Shown piece after piece: positions 52,035 through 60,695 of a stretch of 64,000 bases of DNA. Every line of letters starts with the position of its first letter. Position 1 is the stretch's first letter. Below the pieces are notes generated by a model. The model searched no databases. It had not been told where the DNA came from and worked only from the letters and a program-made list of their open reading frames with translations. Location: NCBI RefSeq assembly GCF_000196455.1, contig NC_014614.1, forward strand, positions 2,579,501 through 2,643,500. The letters run 5' to 3'. The position numbers and the translations under genes were made by a program. Source of the stretch: Acetoanaerobium sticklandii. Lineage in GTDB: Bacteria > Bacillota > Clostridia > Peptostreptococcales > Filifactoraceae.

Positions 52035-52049
52035 TCGACCGACGGTCTA
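52035..52049 (-). promoter_or_regulatory. TetR operator, copy before the MFS gene
   Basis: TCGACCGACGGTCTA has a GACC-N3-GGTC core and lies in the 66-base gap between tetR stop and MFS start. The same core is found before tetR. Confidence 0.6.
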
Positions 52050-52084
52050 TTGATGATTAAAAAAAACAAATGCTTTTCCATCTG

Positions 52085-52717
52085 CTATAGCTGTCCAAAC
52101 ATTTGTATTAATATTTCAAGCTCACCTTTTTTCGTTCCCAAAAGTCTTTCCATATTGCTTAAAAAAGCTTGGATTTTCTTTGGAAACTCGTCACTAGTCC
52201 ATTCAAATACATCACTGTCATCAAACATCATATGGCCTAGGAGCAAAATAGATTCTATACACTCTGTAGGATATTCTATGCTAAAAATCCCCTGATCTAT
52301 CCCTTCTAGCATAAGAGGTTCTAAAATAGGAGTCATTTTCTTAATCATCTCTCTTAGATATATCCTATGAAGCTTTACATTCTCAACCTTATGAAGCTCT
52401 TCTTTGATTTCTTCTGAGCCTTCAAAATCTGGTTTTTGTGCCATCATAGCCATCATTATGCGATTTAGTAAAGGTATCGACTGTTCATTTAAAATTCTTC
52501 TTGCTTTTGTGGCACCTTCTTCAACTATATCTATAATGATAGCTTCAAGCACCTCTTCTTTTGAAGAAAAATAATAGTAAAAAGTACCTTTAGCTATATC
52601 TACAACCTTTAAAATATCATTGACTGAGGTTTTGTCATATCCTTTTTTTATAAATAATTCCCTTGCTGTCATTAGAATTTCTTGTCTTCTAAGCTCAGCA
52701 TCTTTAACAGTTTTCAT
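52085..52717 (-). CDS. TetR-family transcriptional repressor
   Basis: 210 residues from the ATG at 52717, with AAGGAG at 7 bases. HTH region LRRQEILMTARELFIKKGYD then TSVNDILKVVDIAKGTFYYY is standard TetR. The ligand-binding part contains MMAMMAQKPDFEGSEEIKEE. It is the first gene ahead of MFS and MacB-like exporters and probably represses them and itself through two GACC-N3-GGTC sites. The ligand is unknown. Confidence 0.92.
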   Translation of the reverse strand: MKTVKDAELRRQEILMTARELFIKKGYDKTSVNDILKVVDIAKGTFYYYFSSKEEVLEAIIIDIVEEGATKARRILNEQSIPLLNRIMMAMMAQKPDFEGSEEIKEELHKVENVKLHRIYLREMIKKMTPILEPLMLEGIDQGIFSIEYPTECIESILLLGHMMFDDSDVFEWTSDEFPKKIQAFLSNMERLLGTKKGELEILIQMFGQL

Positions 52718-52730
52718 AATTTTTCTCCTT

Positions 52731-52747
52731 ATCGACCATCGGTCTAT
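52731..52747 (-). promoter_or_regulatory. TetR operator, copy before tetR
   Basis: ATCGACCATCGGTCTAT has GACC-N3-GGTC and an extended symmetry (ATAGACC / GGTCGAT). It lies 14 bases before the tetR start. Equivalent to the site at 52035-52049, supporting autoregulation. Confidence 0.65.
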
Positions 52748-52881
52748 AGAATTAATATTACTCTTTTTACAAAAAACTGTCAACAAAAAAGACTATCTGA
52801 TTTAACAGATGTCTTTATTTGTTGTGACACAATATCCCAGTAAGATAAAGTGACCTATATATAATTGAAAATTCTATATTT

Positions 52882-53421
52882 CTAAATCAAACTAAACTCT
52901 AGCTGACAATCACATGGTTCTTTTTCGACTAAATCTTCATTATATTCTTTCGCTTCGATGCATCCCAGTGCTTTATAAAATGCCTGAGTCTCCTCAGATG
53001 AATGTGCAGATATATATAGCTTCTTAGCTCCACGTTCTTTAGCCTTCTCACAAATTATAGAAAATAGTTTTTTCCCTACTCCCTTTCCTCTCTGATTAGA
53101 AGATATATGAATACTGGAAAGCTGAAGATACTGACCCCCGCTTCCCCAAAAATCATTTTCTAAAGAAGCAAATCCTGCAAGCATATCCCCATCAAAAGCT
53201 CCAAATACCGCTCCCCCTTGCTTTACAGTGTTTTGCAGGCATTTAACTAAAAATTCATATTCGTCAATGCTCCATTGCTCCACGAAAGCAATGTCTTTTA
53301 AAACCCATTTCCCATCTTCTTTACGCCAACACTTTTTAACATCTTGATATCTATCAAAACCTGAAAACAGCTGGATATCTATGTCAGAAATTTTTAGTTC
53401 TCTATAATCTATATTTGTCAA
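52882..53421 (-). CDS. GNAT acetyltransferase
   Basis: 179 residues with GNAT motif A SSIHISSNQRGKGVGKKLFS, preceded by VFGAFDGDMLAGFASLENDF, and ending YKALGCIEAKEYNEDLVEKE. It belongs to the streptothricin/blasticidin-like small acetyltransferases in outline, without a predicted substrate. Last gene of an operon with a ClbS/DfsB-type protein gene 17 bases upstream. Confidence 0.85.
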   Translation of the reverse strand: MTNIDYRELKISDIDIQLFSGFDRYQDVKKCWRKEDGKWVLKDIAFVEQWSIDEYEFLVKCLQNTVKQGGAVFGAFDGDMLAGFASLENDFWGSGGQYLQLSSIHISSNQRGKGVGKKLFSIICEKAKERGAKKLYISAHSSEETQAFYKALGCIEAKEYNEDLVEKEPCDCQLEFSLI

Positions 53422-53438
53422 AACCTACTACCTCCGTT

Positions 53439-53963
53439 TTACAAACCTATTTTTAAAGCTGCTTTTTTCCATTTTCTAATTTTTGTTCTGAAACTCTTAA
53501 AAGGCGCAACTGTATTGACGTGAATCCACTTCCAAATTGGCCATTTTGATGGTGTGGATGAAGCCCACTTTCTTACATCTTGATTAAATAGTTCTTCATT
53601 TGAAAAGCCTTTAATCCAATCCACAATCTCATTAACAGAGCATATAAATAACTCCTTTAATTCATTCAAAGAATATGATTTATATGTATCATAAAAGCTC
53701 TCGTATAGTCCTCCGAGTTTATTCCATTTATATTCTGGAGATGGAGTAACCACTTCGATTCCTTCTTTTTCATCTTTATCCCAGCTCATGATTAAATTCA
53801 TCCAGCCTAGTTGATAAGCAATCATCTGCATGGGAGTTTTATCTATACCTTCTATCATTTTGTGTTTATCATCATCAGATATACCATCAAATTCATCTAT
53901 GAAAAGCTTGGCTCTCTTTAGTATTTCTGCGATTAATTGTTCTTTATTATCATACTGCTGCAT
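53439..53963 (-). CDS. ClbS/DfsB family four-helix bundle protein
   Basis: 174 residues with QYDNKEQLIAEILKRAKLFI, TPMQMIAYQLGWMNLIMSWD and PIWKWIHVNTVAPFKSFRTK, the DUF1706/ClbS pattern. ClbS protects colibactin producers by hydrolysing its cyclopropane warhead; most family members have no known substrate. Placed between the GNAT gene and a DUF3810 protease-like gene on the same strand. Confidence 0.88.
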   Translation of the reverse strand: MQQYDNKEQLIAEILKRAKLFIDEFDGISDDDKHKMIEGIDKTPMQMIAYQLGWMNLIMSWDKDEKEGIEVVTPSPEYKWNKLGGLYESFYDTYKSYSLNELKELFICSVNEIVDWIKGFSNEELFNQDVRKWASSTPSKWPIWKWIHVNTVAPFKSFRTKIRKWKKAALKIGL

Positions 53964-53987
53964 AAATTCTCTCTCCCGAAATTTATT

Positions 53988-55103
53988 CTAATTTACTTGT
54001 TTATGATAAGCCAATAATAAATCCACCATTCTTCCATAGCTCTTTACTCCATCTACTTGTCTATTGCTTTTTAAATAAGTGTCATTTACTTTTTCAGCTA
54101 CTTCTGAGGTTGTCCCCTCATACTTTTCCCAGAACCTAGAGTAATCTTCTAAATCTTTTCTGAGATTTTCTGAGTATAAAACCTGTACTTGTTTAGCCAT
54201 TTCATAATCTTCTTTAGAAAGAGCATTCATGGTGTGAATCAGTGCTAGCACTGTAGATGAATACTGAAAATCGTAATCCGGATGATGTATCCCTACAAAA
54301 TATGCTGTAAAATTCGCCTCATCTTCTGGAGCTATCCCTCTTTGGTGAGCCATCTCATGAAGAGTAGTAGCTGGCAGTAGTAGCATTGGTATCTGAGTAT
54401 TCACATTTGCTTCAGCCGTAAAAGGAAAATACATACCAGTTATATTTGTGTATAGCATAGGGCGTGAAAGTGCTATTGATTTTGGCTTACCATAGCCTCC
54501 TGAAAGGGCTTTAATATCTGTTCCTACAACTTCAAACCCATCATTTGCCCTTGAAAATATATCTAAATATTCACGTGAAACATTTACATTTTTAGCTTCA
54601 CTTTTCTTTGCCAAATTACTAAGCTCATTAGCTTTCTCTGTTAAATCTAAGCTCAAATAATACAAATCCGTCTTAGAGTACATTGATACTTCTAAATTCA
54701 TCATCTCAGCTATAGAAATTCTGCTATAATTAAAACCCCATAAAAACATAAATAAAATATATACTGATGAAACATATATCAAAAGCTTTCCTAAAAAATT
54801 AAAGAAATCTCCTTTAAATAATTTCCAAATTAATAGAAAAGCTATAATCGGCAAAGCTATAAGATGAGAGACATATATTATTTCCCCTAGCGAAAAAGGC
54901 AAAAGTCCTGTTAGGCTACTTATGCCTTGAATTGTCCATTTATTTATTCCAAGTGAATAATATTTCTCTAATAAATCTGACCTAGCTTCAAGTATAGTTC
55001 CTAAAAAGAAAGTCAGTATCGCAAAGAAAATAAAATAAAGCGAGATAGGTATTTTAAAATTCCTTTTGTACTTTTTATAATTACATTTAAGTGGTTTTAT
55101 CAC
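53988..55103 (-). CDS. DUF3810 membrane metallopeptidase-like protein
   Basis: 371 residues. Three N-terminal helices (about 20-40, 60-90, 100-125) precede a soluble domain with zinc motif TLHEMAHQRGIAPEDEANF, an HExxH with a downstream Glu. SGGYGKPKSIALSRPMLYTN and FPFTAEANVNTQIPMLLLPA are family blocks. Protease activity is predicted but untested. Overlaps the end of the glycosylase gene by 17 bases. Confidence 0.85.
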   Translation of the reverse strand: MIKPLKCNYKKYKRNFKIPISLYFIFFAILTFFLGTILEARSDLLEKYYSLGINKWTIQGISSLTGLLPFSLGEIIYVSHLIALPIIAFLLIWKLFKGDFFNFLGKLLIYVSSVYILFMFLWGFNYSRISIAEMMNLEVSMYSKTDLYYLSLDLTEKANELSNLAKKSEAKNVNVSREYLDIFSRANDGFEVVGTDIKALSGGYGKPKSIALSRPMLYTNITGMYFPFTAEANVNTQIPMLLLPATTLHEMAHQRGIAPEDEANFTAYFVGIHHPDYDFQYSSTVLALIHTMNALSKEDYEMAKQVQVLYSENLRKDLEDYSRFWEKYEGTTSEVAEKVNDTYLKSNRQVDGVKSYGRMVDLLLAYHKQVN

Positions 55104-56004
55104 TTAACGACCTCCATAGATAAAAGGTAGCATAAGCCTCCCACCCTTTCCAAGCTTTAGCATATTCATACATTTCCTCAGCTGTAGGCTTTCTATCTAA
55201 TCCTAAATTGCTTTTAAATGCATTTTGAAGACCTACATCTCCTACAGGATATGAAGAATTGTCATGGAAACATTTCATAAGTACATAATCTGCTGACCAT
55301 GCGCCTACCCCTCTCAATACCATTAGTGATTGCTTTATTTTCTCAAAGTCATGCTGATTGAGTAAGGCTTCTTTTGAAATTTCATTGGTTGTCATAGCTT
55401 TTGCTATTCCAATAATATATTCTGCTTTTCGAGTTGTAAACTGATGGTTTCTTAACTCCTCGACTTCAATTTGAGCTATTTTATCATATGATGGGAAAAC
55501 CCAGTAAGTTTCATTTTCAAAAATTATACTTTCTCCAAAAGCCTTTACAAAACGCTTTTTAAGAGTATAGGCAAAGTTTAGATTAATTTGCTGGCCTATA
55601 ATTGCCCACACTAGAGATTCAAACAAATCAGGCATTCCAACAATTCGAAGCCCATAATATCTTTTAACCAGTGGGCTTAATAGTTTGTCCTCACTAGCTA
55701 TATTATAAAACTCTTCTAAATTCTGGTCTAAATCAAACCATTCCCAGATATACTTCGCAATCGCTTCTCTTCCTTCATATGAAGGCTTCCCTGATAGAAA
55801 TTCAACCTTTATAACCGTATGCTCAGCCTCTATCTTACATAAAATCATTTCCTCATCTATTTTTAAAAGTTTAATCAAATATCCATCTTTGATTTTGTGC
55901 AACATTTCTTGAACATTCCTAGCCAAAAAATCTAGACACTGCTTAAAATCAAATTCCTTTGGTGGATATAATTCTATATAAGAATCGTGATTTTTCCAGT
56001 TCAT
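55087..56004 (-). CDS. alkA: DNA-3-methyladenine glycosylase II
   Basis: 305 residues, with an N-terminal AlkA-type beta domain and an HhH-GPD domain: helix-hairpin-helix LRGVGAWSADYVLMKC and catalytic Asp in YPVGDVGLQNAF. FESLVWAIIGQQINLNFAYT is also typical. It removes alkylated bases from DNA. In an operon with DUF805 gene upstream and DUF3810 gene downstream. Confidence 0.93.
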   Translation of the reverse strand: MNWKNHDSYIELYPPKEFDFKQCLDFLARNVQEMLHKIKDGYLIKLLKIDEEMILCKIEAEHTVIKVEFLSGKPSYEGREAIAKYIWEWFDLDQNLEEFYNIASEDKLLSPLVKRYYGLRIVGMPDLFESLVWAIIGQQINLNFAYTLKKRFVKAFGESIIFENETYWVFPSYDKIAQIEVEELRNHQFTTRKAEYIIGIAKAMTTNEISKEALLNQHDFEKIKQSLMVLRGVGAWSADYVLMKCFHDNSSYPVGDVGLQNAFKSNLGLDRKPTAEEMYEYAKAWKGWEAYATFYLWRSLSDKTT

Positions 56005-56024
56005 TTAACTCTCCTTTAAAAAAT

Positions 56025-56372
56025 CTATGCTGCATTTAAAACAATTGGATTACTTCCATATTGATTTTCTCCATCTGTCCCTTTTTTAAACAATAATATA
56101 AAACATAAATAAACATTATAGATTGGTATTATCCCTAATAATATGTGCCAGCCTGGGCGATCAAGATCATGAAAACGTTTAGCAGTAAGTGATAGATTAG
56201 CTATCAACAAAATAATACTTATAACTTCCATAATATACAAAAGTACTAAATTGTCATAAAATTCAAGCATAGATAACCCCAAATTTATAGACCCTAATAA
56301 TAAACTATACATAAAATACGGCCCTCTATTAATCCTTCCCTTAAAATTAAAAAACTTCACTATCTCTTCCAT
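56025..56372 (-). CDS. DUF805 membrane protein
   Basis: 115 residues with FNFKGRINRGPYFMYSLLLG, SLTAKRFHDLDRPGWHILLG and GENQYGSNPI, the standard DUF805 landmarks. Three to four helices. Function unknown. First gene of the run that continues with alkA. Confidence 0.88.
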   Translation of the reverse strand: MEEIVKFFNFKGRINRGPYFMYSLLLGSINLGLSMLEFYDNLVLLYIMEVISIILLIANLSLTAKRFHDLDRPGWHILLGIIPIYNVYLCFILLFKKGTDGENQYGSNPIVLNAA

Positions 56373-56580
56373 GTAAATACCCCCTGATTATTATATTTTT
56401 TAACGCTAAAATAATAATACCTTATTCTATTATCAAATAATTAACAATTTACTAACAATTTATTATATGATGTTCTCTATCTCTATACACACAAATACTT
56501 TTTTGAAGCTATATATTTGAAGTAAATAGTTTATTATGTTAGAATGAAACGAAAATGACACATTAATTGAGGAGCATCAT

Positions 56581-57024
56581 ATGGAAAATTTCGGCACTGT
56601 ATTAGCCGTAATCGGCACAGTAGGATTTATCGTAGCAATTTGGATGTTATTTGGGTACCTTTACTTTAAAAAAGGAAATCCTAAAAAAGGCTTTTTAGTT
56701 TTATTTTTATCATTGCTTCTTGTAGCTGGTGGCGTTTTCATAGGTGTTCAAGGAGCAAGGAAAAACGCTGATGCAGGAGTAGCTTTATCTGATGAAGTCA
56801 TCAAAATTATTGAAACAAAAAGTGTGGAAGAAGCTACACCGGAACAGCAATCACAAGTAGGTATGAGTGTATACTTGAAAATCAGTCAAGAGGATTGGGA
56901 AAAATATGAAGATGAAATATTATCATATTATATCTCATGGCAAAAAAGCTTAAATCCTCAAGCTAATGTTGAAACTCTAAAAACTGAGTTTAAAAACTTC
57001 AGAGAGAAATCTCTTTCAAATTAA
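56581..57024 (+). CDS. hypothetical two-helix membrane protein
   Basis: 147 residues: helices at about 7-28 and 38-58, followed by a soluble acidic domain with TPEQQSQVGMSVYLKISQED and an EDEILSYYISWQKSL helix. GAGGAGC precedes the ATG. I recognise no family. Its transcript ends in a long hairpin. Confidence 0.65.
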   Translation: MENFGTVLAVIGTVGFIVAIWMLFGYLYFKKGNPKKGFLVLFLSLLLVAGGVFIGVQGARKNADAGVALSDEVIKIIETKSVEEATPEQQSQVGMSVYLKISQEDWEKYEDEILSYYISWQKSLNPQANVETLKTEFKNFREKSLSN

Positions 57025-57053
57025 TTATCTTTCTAAACTTAATTGAATAGAAG

Positions 57054-57100
57054 GCTTATAGCGAGAAATCAGTGAGTTTTATTGATTTTTCGCTATAAGC
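57054..57100 (+). terminator. long-stem terminator
   Basis: An 18-bp stem, GCTTATAGCGAGAAATCA with TGATTTTTCGCTATAAGC, contains one G-T pair and an 11-base loop and is followed by TTTACTCTTATT. It lies 30 bases after the stop at 57024. Confidence 0.7.
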
Positions 57101-57134
57101 TTTACTCTTATTTGTATAAAGGAGATTTTGACTA

Positions 57135-57329
57135 ATGAGAATTTCTAAATTAATTAATTTAACCTCAAAAATACTCTTAGTTTTAATTCTAGTCTTTATA
57201 CCATACTTTATATTTATAAAAAATACCCTTATTAATCCCGATACAGTAGACATTCAAGTTATTTCTGGATTGATACTCATGTTCATATTTTCAAAGATTC
57301 TCAAACATATTATTCAATCTAAATCATAA
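57135..57329 (+). CDS. small membrane protein
   Basis: 64 residues with helices at about 9-29 and 42-57. AAAGGAG stands 11 bases before the ATG, which supports it as a real gene despite its size. No homologue recognised. Follows the long hairpin, so it probably has its own promoter. Confidence 0.5.
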   Translation: MRISKLINLTSKILLVLILVFIPYFIFIKNTLINPDTVDIQVISGLILMFIFSKILKHIIQSKS

Positions 57330-57349
57330 TTTAGAAGATGAGTATTTTT

Positions 57350-58315
57350 TTATAAATAGGAATTTTGAGTCTTAATCCAGTCAGATAACGTATCTTTAGA
57401 CTGATACAAAAATTCATACACTATAAATTCAGGTGAAATAATATCTATGATGTCCTTTAATAGTTCATCCTCAAAAGGTCTATGCATATCAAGCTTACCT
57501 ACTGTAGTCAAATTATGAATGTATCTGTCTTCTAAGGAGCTCGATAGTAGTGGAGATTTATAGTCAAAGCCTTCCCTCATTTTTTCTACGCTATTTCCTA
57601 AACTGCATGCCGATACATGCATTCCATAAATATATTTTCTTAGCTCTCCCATTTGTTTAAGCGCTGTATTAATAGATGATTTAAGCTCATCCAAGGAAAA
57701 AACATCGCCCTGTGATAAAGCAAAGTGAGATAAATCAAATAAAAATCCTTTGTTTTTATAGTTTACCTTTTCATAAATTTGTCTCATCAAATCTGGTTTA
57801 TCAAACCTAATCCCAGGTCCCCACATATTCTCAAAAAGAAGTAATATGTCGCTGCCTTTCGTAAAAGCCTGATTAATTAAATCAACAGCACAGCTTACAA
57901 TCTCTTCATCAGTATGCCTATAATCCCCTGTGTAAATATCATGAATATCCATATCTGCTATATGCATCACCATATACCTTACATTAAGTGATTTAGCAAT
58001 TTCGAACTCTTTTTTGTACCAATCCACAAGAGCTTTTGAACTCGATCCATTATATAACTCATGTATATTTTCTTTTGAAATAAGATTATGGAGCAAGGCT
58101 TCATGATTTCCCTTCCAAAAATCCATCCAGTATGACCAGGTTCTAAGATGAAGTCCATGAACTATCTCTTTGCTTACTTTTATATCTTCTTCATAAAGCA
58201 TAAGCTCTACTGCATCTATATTATGCTGCTTTAAGAAATCCTCTATGCTTTCTTTTCCTTCGTTAAATTTATCTATAGTCTGAGTAAAGTTTGCAAGGTT
58301 AATTAGCTTTTTCAT
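57350..58315 (-). CDS. sugar phosphate isomerase/epimerase-like TIM barrel
   Basis: 321 residues of the AP-endonuclease-2/xylose-isomerase-like barrel: VHGLHLRTWSYW, SLNVRYMVMHIADMDIHDI, LLFENMWGPGIRF with metal-binding Glu, and FDLSHFALSQGD and GMHVSACSLG with metal His/Asp. The substrate is unknown. It follows recQ by 30 bases. Confidence 0.8.
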   Translation of the reverse strand: MKKLINLANFTQTIDKFNEGKESIEDFLKQHNIDAVELMLYEEDIKVSKEIVHGLHLRTWSYWMDFWKGNHEALLHNLISKENIHELYNGSSSKALVDWYKKEFEIAKSLNVRYMVMHIADMDIHDIYTGDYRHTDEEIVSCAVDLINQAFTKGSDILLLFENMWGPGIRFDKPDLMRQIYEKVNYKNKGFLFDLSHFALSQGDVFSLDELKSSINTALKQMGELRKYIYGMHVSACSLGNSVEKMREGFDYKSPLLSSSLEDRYIHNLTTVGKLDMHRPFEDELLKDIIDIISPEFIVYEFLYQSKDTLSDWIKTQNSYL

Positions 58316-58345
58316 ATACTATCCTCATTATCAAAAATTTTCAAC

Positions 58346-60148
58346 TTAATATCCCTTAATTATATCAATAAATCCTTCACCATAATTTTCATACTTCTTC
58401 TCACCTACGCCCTTTATTTCTAAAAAGGACTCTTTATTCACTGGCAGATAGGCCGCCATTTCTTTTAACGCTATATCGTGAAAAATAACATATGGAGGTA
58501 GCCCTTTTTCTTGGGCTATCTTATATCTATATTGCTTTAGCTTTTCAAATAGCTCTATATCAAAATCTATATTTCCACCTTTTACAGATTTACTAGCTTT
58601 CTCTTTTTCATCTTTCTTTTGCAATAAATGTTTTTTATGATGAAGCTTAGTTTTTCCGCTCAGTACATCTGCAGATTTGCTGGTTAATTTTAACACTGGG
58701 TATTTATCATGAGTCATATGAATATATCCACTTGATACCAGTGTCATGATTATCTCACTGATAGCACTATCACTGTACTCTTTCATTATTCCATAGGTGG
58801 ATACATTATCTAGTCTAGCTTCTAATACCTTTTTATTTTTTGACCCTCTAAGCACCTGTATCACCATGTTGGCTCCATATCTTTGGTTCACCCTGTATAT
58901 GCAAGAAAGTATTTTCTGAGCTTCTAGAGTAATATCTATCATTTCCGAGCTATCTATACAGTTACTGCAGTTTTTGCACTTACCATTTGCAGAATCCTCA
59001 TCAAAATAATTTAGTATTTGATTTCTAAGACATTCATTTGTATTGCAGTAATTAACTAGGTACTGCAAATTTTTGTACAGCATCTCTTGCCTTTTAGGGT
59101 CTATATCATCGTTTTGAATCATGAGCTTTTGCTTTACTATATCTGAAGCAGAATACAGTAAAATACAATCGCTTTTTTCTCCGTCACGTCCTGCTCTTCC
59201 TGCCTCTTGGTAATAGGCTTCCATATTTTTAGGCATGTTGTAGTGGATTACAAATCTAACATCTGGCTTATCTATTCCCATACCAAAAGCATTGGTTGCA
59301 ACTATAAGTCTTTTATTTCCAAGTATAAACTCGTCTTGATTATTTTGACGTTCCTCTGAGTTCATTCCTCCATGATACCCCACTGCCGAAAACCCCTTAT
59401 CATTTAAAATCTTAACCAGTGACTCAACTGACTTTCTCGTGGCGCAGTAAACTATCCCAGACTCAGTTTTAAAATTTTCATTTAGATACTCAATTAAAAA
59501 TTTAGATTTATTGCTGACTTTTAGCACCTGATAATAGAGATTTGGTCTATCAAAACCAGTAGTGACCTCTATAGGATTTCTCAGCCCTATAAGACGCTTA
59601 ATTTCCTTAATGATTTCTTTGGTTGCAGTCGCCGTAAATGCTGCTACTGCTGGTCTTTGCTTTAAAGAATTAATAAACCTAGGAATTTCAAGATAGCTCG
59701 GCCTAAAATCATGCCCCCACTGACTGATACAGTGAGCCTCATCAACTGCCACAAGAGATATCCTTATATCTTTAACTAGATTTATAAAAGAATCAGTATT
59801 TAATCTTTCAGGCGCAACATAAACTATCTTGTAGCTATTAGCTCGTATACCTTCTAATATCTGCAAAAACTCGCCGTTATCAAGAGTGCTATTTATAAAT
59901 GCCGCATTTATCCCTAGTTCATTTAATGAATCCACTTGATCCTTCATAAGAGATATAAGCGGAGATATAACTATAGTAATTCCATCAAGTGCTATAGCAG
60001 GAAGCTGATAGCAGATAGATTTTCCTCCACCAGTGGGCATAATCCCTAGAGCATCTCTTCCTTCGATTATACTTTCTATCAATTTGTCTTGACCATTTCT
60101 AAACTCGTCATAGCCAAAATAGGTTTTTAAAATATTTTGTAAGTCCAT
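58346..60148 (-). CDS. recQ: ATP-dependent DNA helicase RecQ
   Basis: 600 residues. Motifs in order: I MPTGGGKSICYQLPA, Ia VISPLISLMKDQV, II VDEAHCISQWGHDFRP, III AAFTATATKEI, V NAFGMGIDKPDVR, VI QEAGRAGRDG. The RecQ zinc site CLRNQILNYFDE...CKNCSNC and a C-terminal HRDC domain with KGVGEKKYENYG are present. It unwinds DNA in recombination and repair. Confidence 0.96.
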   Translation of the reverse strand: MDLQNILKTYFGYDEFRNGQDKLIESIIEGRDALGIMPTGGGKSICYQLPAIALDGITIVISPLISLMKDQVDSLNELGINAAFINSTLDNGEFLQILEGIRANSYKIVYVAPERLNTDSFINLVKDIRISLVAVDEAHCISQWGHDFRPSYLEIPRFINSLKQRPAVAAFTATATKEIIKEIKRLIGLRNPIEVTTGFDRPNLYYQVLKVSNKSKFLIEYLNENFKTESGIVYCATRKSVESLVKILNDKGFSAVGYHGGMNSEERQNNQDEFILGNKRLIVATNAFGMGIDKPDVRFVIHYNMPKNMEAYYQEAGRAGRDGEKSDCILLYSASDIVKQKLMIQNDDIDPKRQEMLYKNLQYLVNYCNTNECLRNQILNYFDEDSANGKCKNCSNCIDSSEMIDITLEAQKILSCIYRVNQRYGANMVIQVLRGSKNKKVLEARLDNVSTYGIMKEYSDSAISEIIMTLVSSGYIHMTHDKYPVLKLTSKSADVLSGKTKLHHKKHLLQKKDEKEKASKSVKGGNIDFDIELFEKLKQYRYKIAQEKGLPPYVIFHDIALKEMAAYLPVNKESFLEIKGVGEKKYENYGEGFIDIIKGY

Positions 60149-60292
60149 ATCCTTACCTCACTTTTTAGCTCTACTAAACTTTATGCTACTTATAATTGTA
60201 CATTAATACTCTCTATTTTCCCTAGTGATATTTATTTTAAGTTTTATAACTGCTATAATAAACTACTAGAAAATGAGTAAGGAGTGAAAATT

Positions 60293-60619
60293 ATGCCAGC
60301 ATTAATACTTAAATCAATCGATGAAAATAAAGCCTGTGCTTTTAGCAAAATCCTAATAGACGACCTTGAAAAGCTTCTAGAGTGCCCTAGAGATTACTTT
60401 AGCATAGAGCTATCTCAATCTAAATTCATCTTAGATGGAGAATTTGTAGATGGACATCCTACAGTAGAGGTTTATTGGTTTGATAGAGGGCAAGCTGCCC
60501 AAGATACGGCTGCAAAACTAATAACACAGCATGTAAATTCTGCTGGATATAGCAGTGTAGACGTTATTTTTTATCATCTTGATAAAGAAAAATACTATGA
60601 AAGTGGTGAGCATTATTAA
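60293..60619 (+). CDS. DUF1904 tautomerase-like protein
   Basis: 108 residues from the ATG at 60293, 8 bases after AAGGAG, rather than a GTG nine bases earlier. The mature protein would start with Pro, MPALILKSID, as in the tautomerase superfamily. VEVYWFDRGQAAQDTAAKLI is a DUF1904 landmark. Catalytic role by N-terminal Pro is inferred. Divergent from recQ; followed by a terminator. Confidence 0.82.
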   Translation: MPALILKSIDENKACAFSKILIDDLEKLLECPRDYFSIELSQSKFILDGEFVDGHPTVEVYWFDRGQAAQDTAAKLITQHVNSAGYSSVDVIFYHLDKEKYYESGEHY

Positions 60620-60643
60620 ATAAGTTCAAAACTTCTTCATACA

Positions 60644-60680
60644 AAAAGCCTATATAAGTGTTAATCTTATATAGGCTTTT
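60644..60680. terminator. bidirectional terminator
   Basis: AAAAGCCTATATAAG and CTTATATAGGCTTTT form a perfect 15-bp stem with a 7-base loop between the DUF1904 and Fic genes. Confidence 0.85.
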
Positions 60681-60695
60681 AAATTTTTAATTAAA

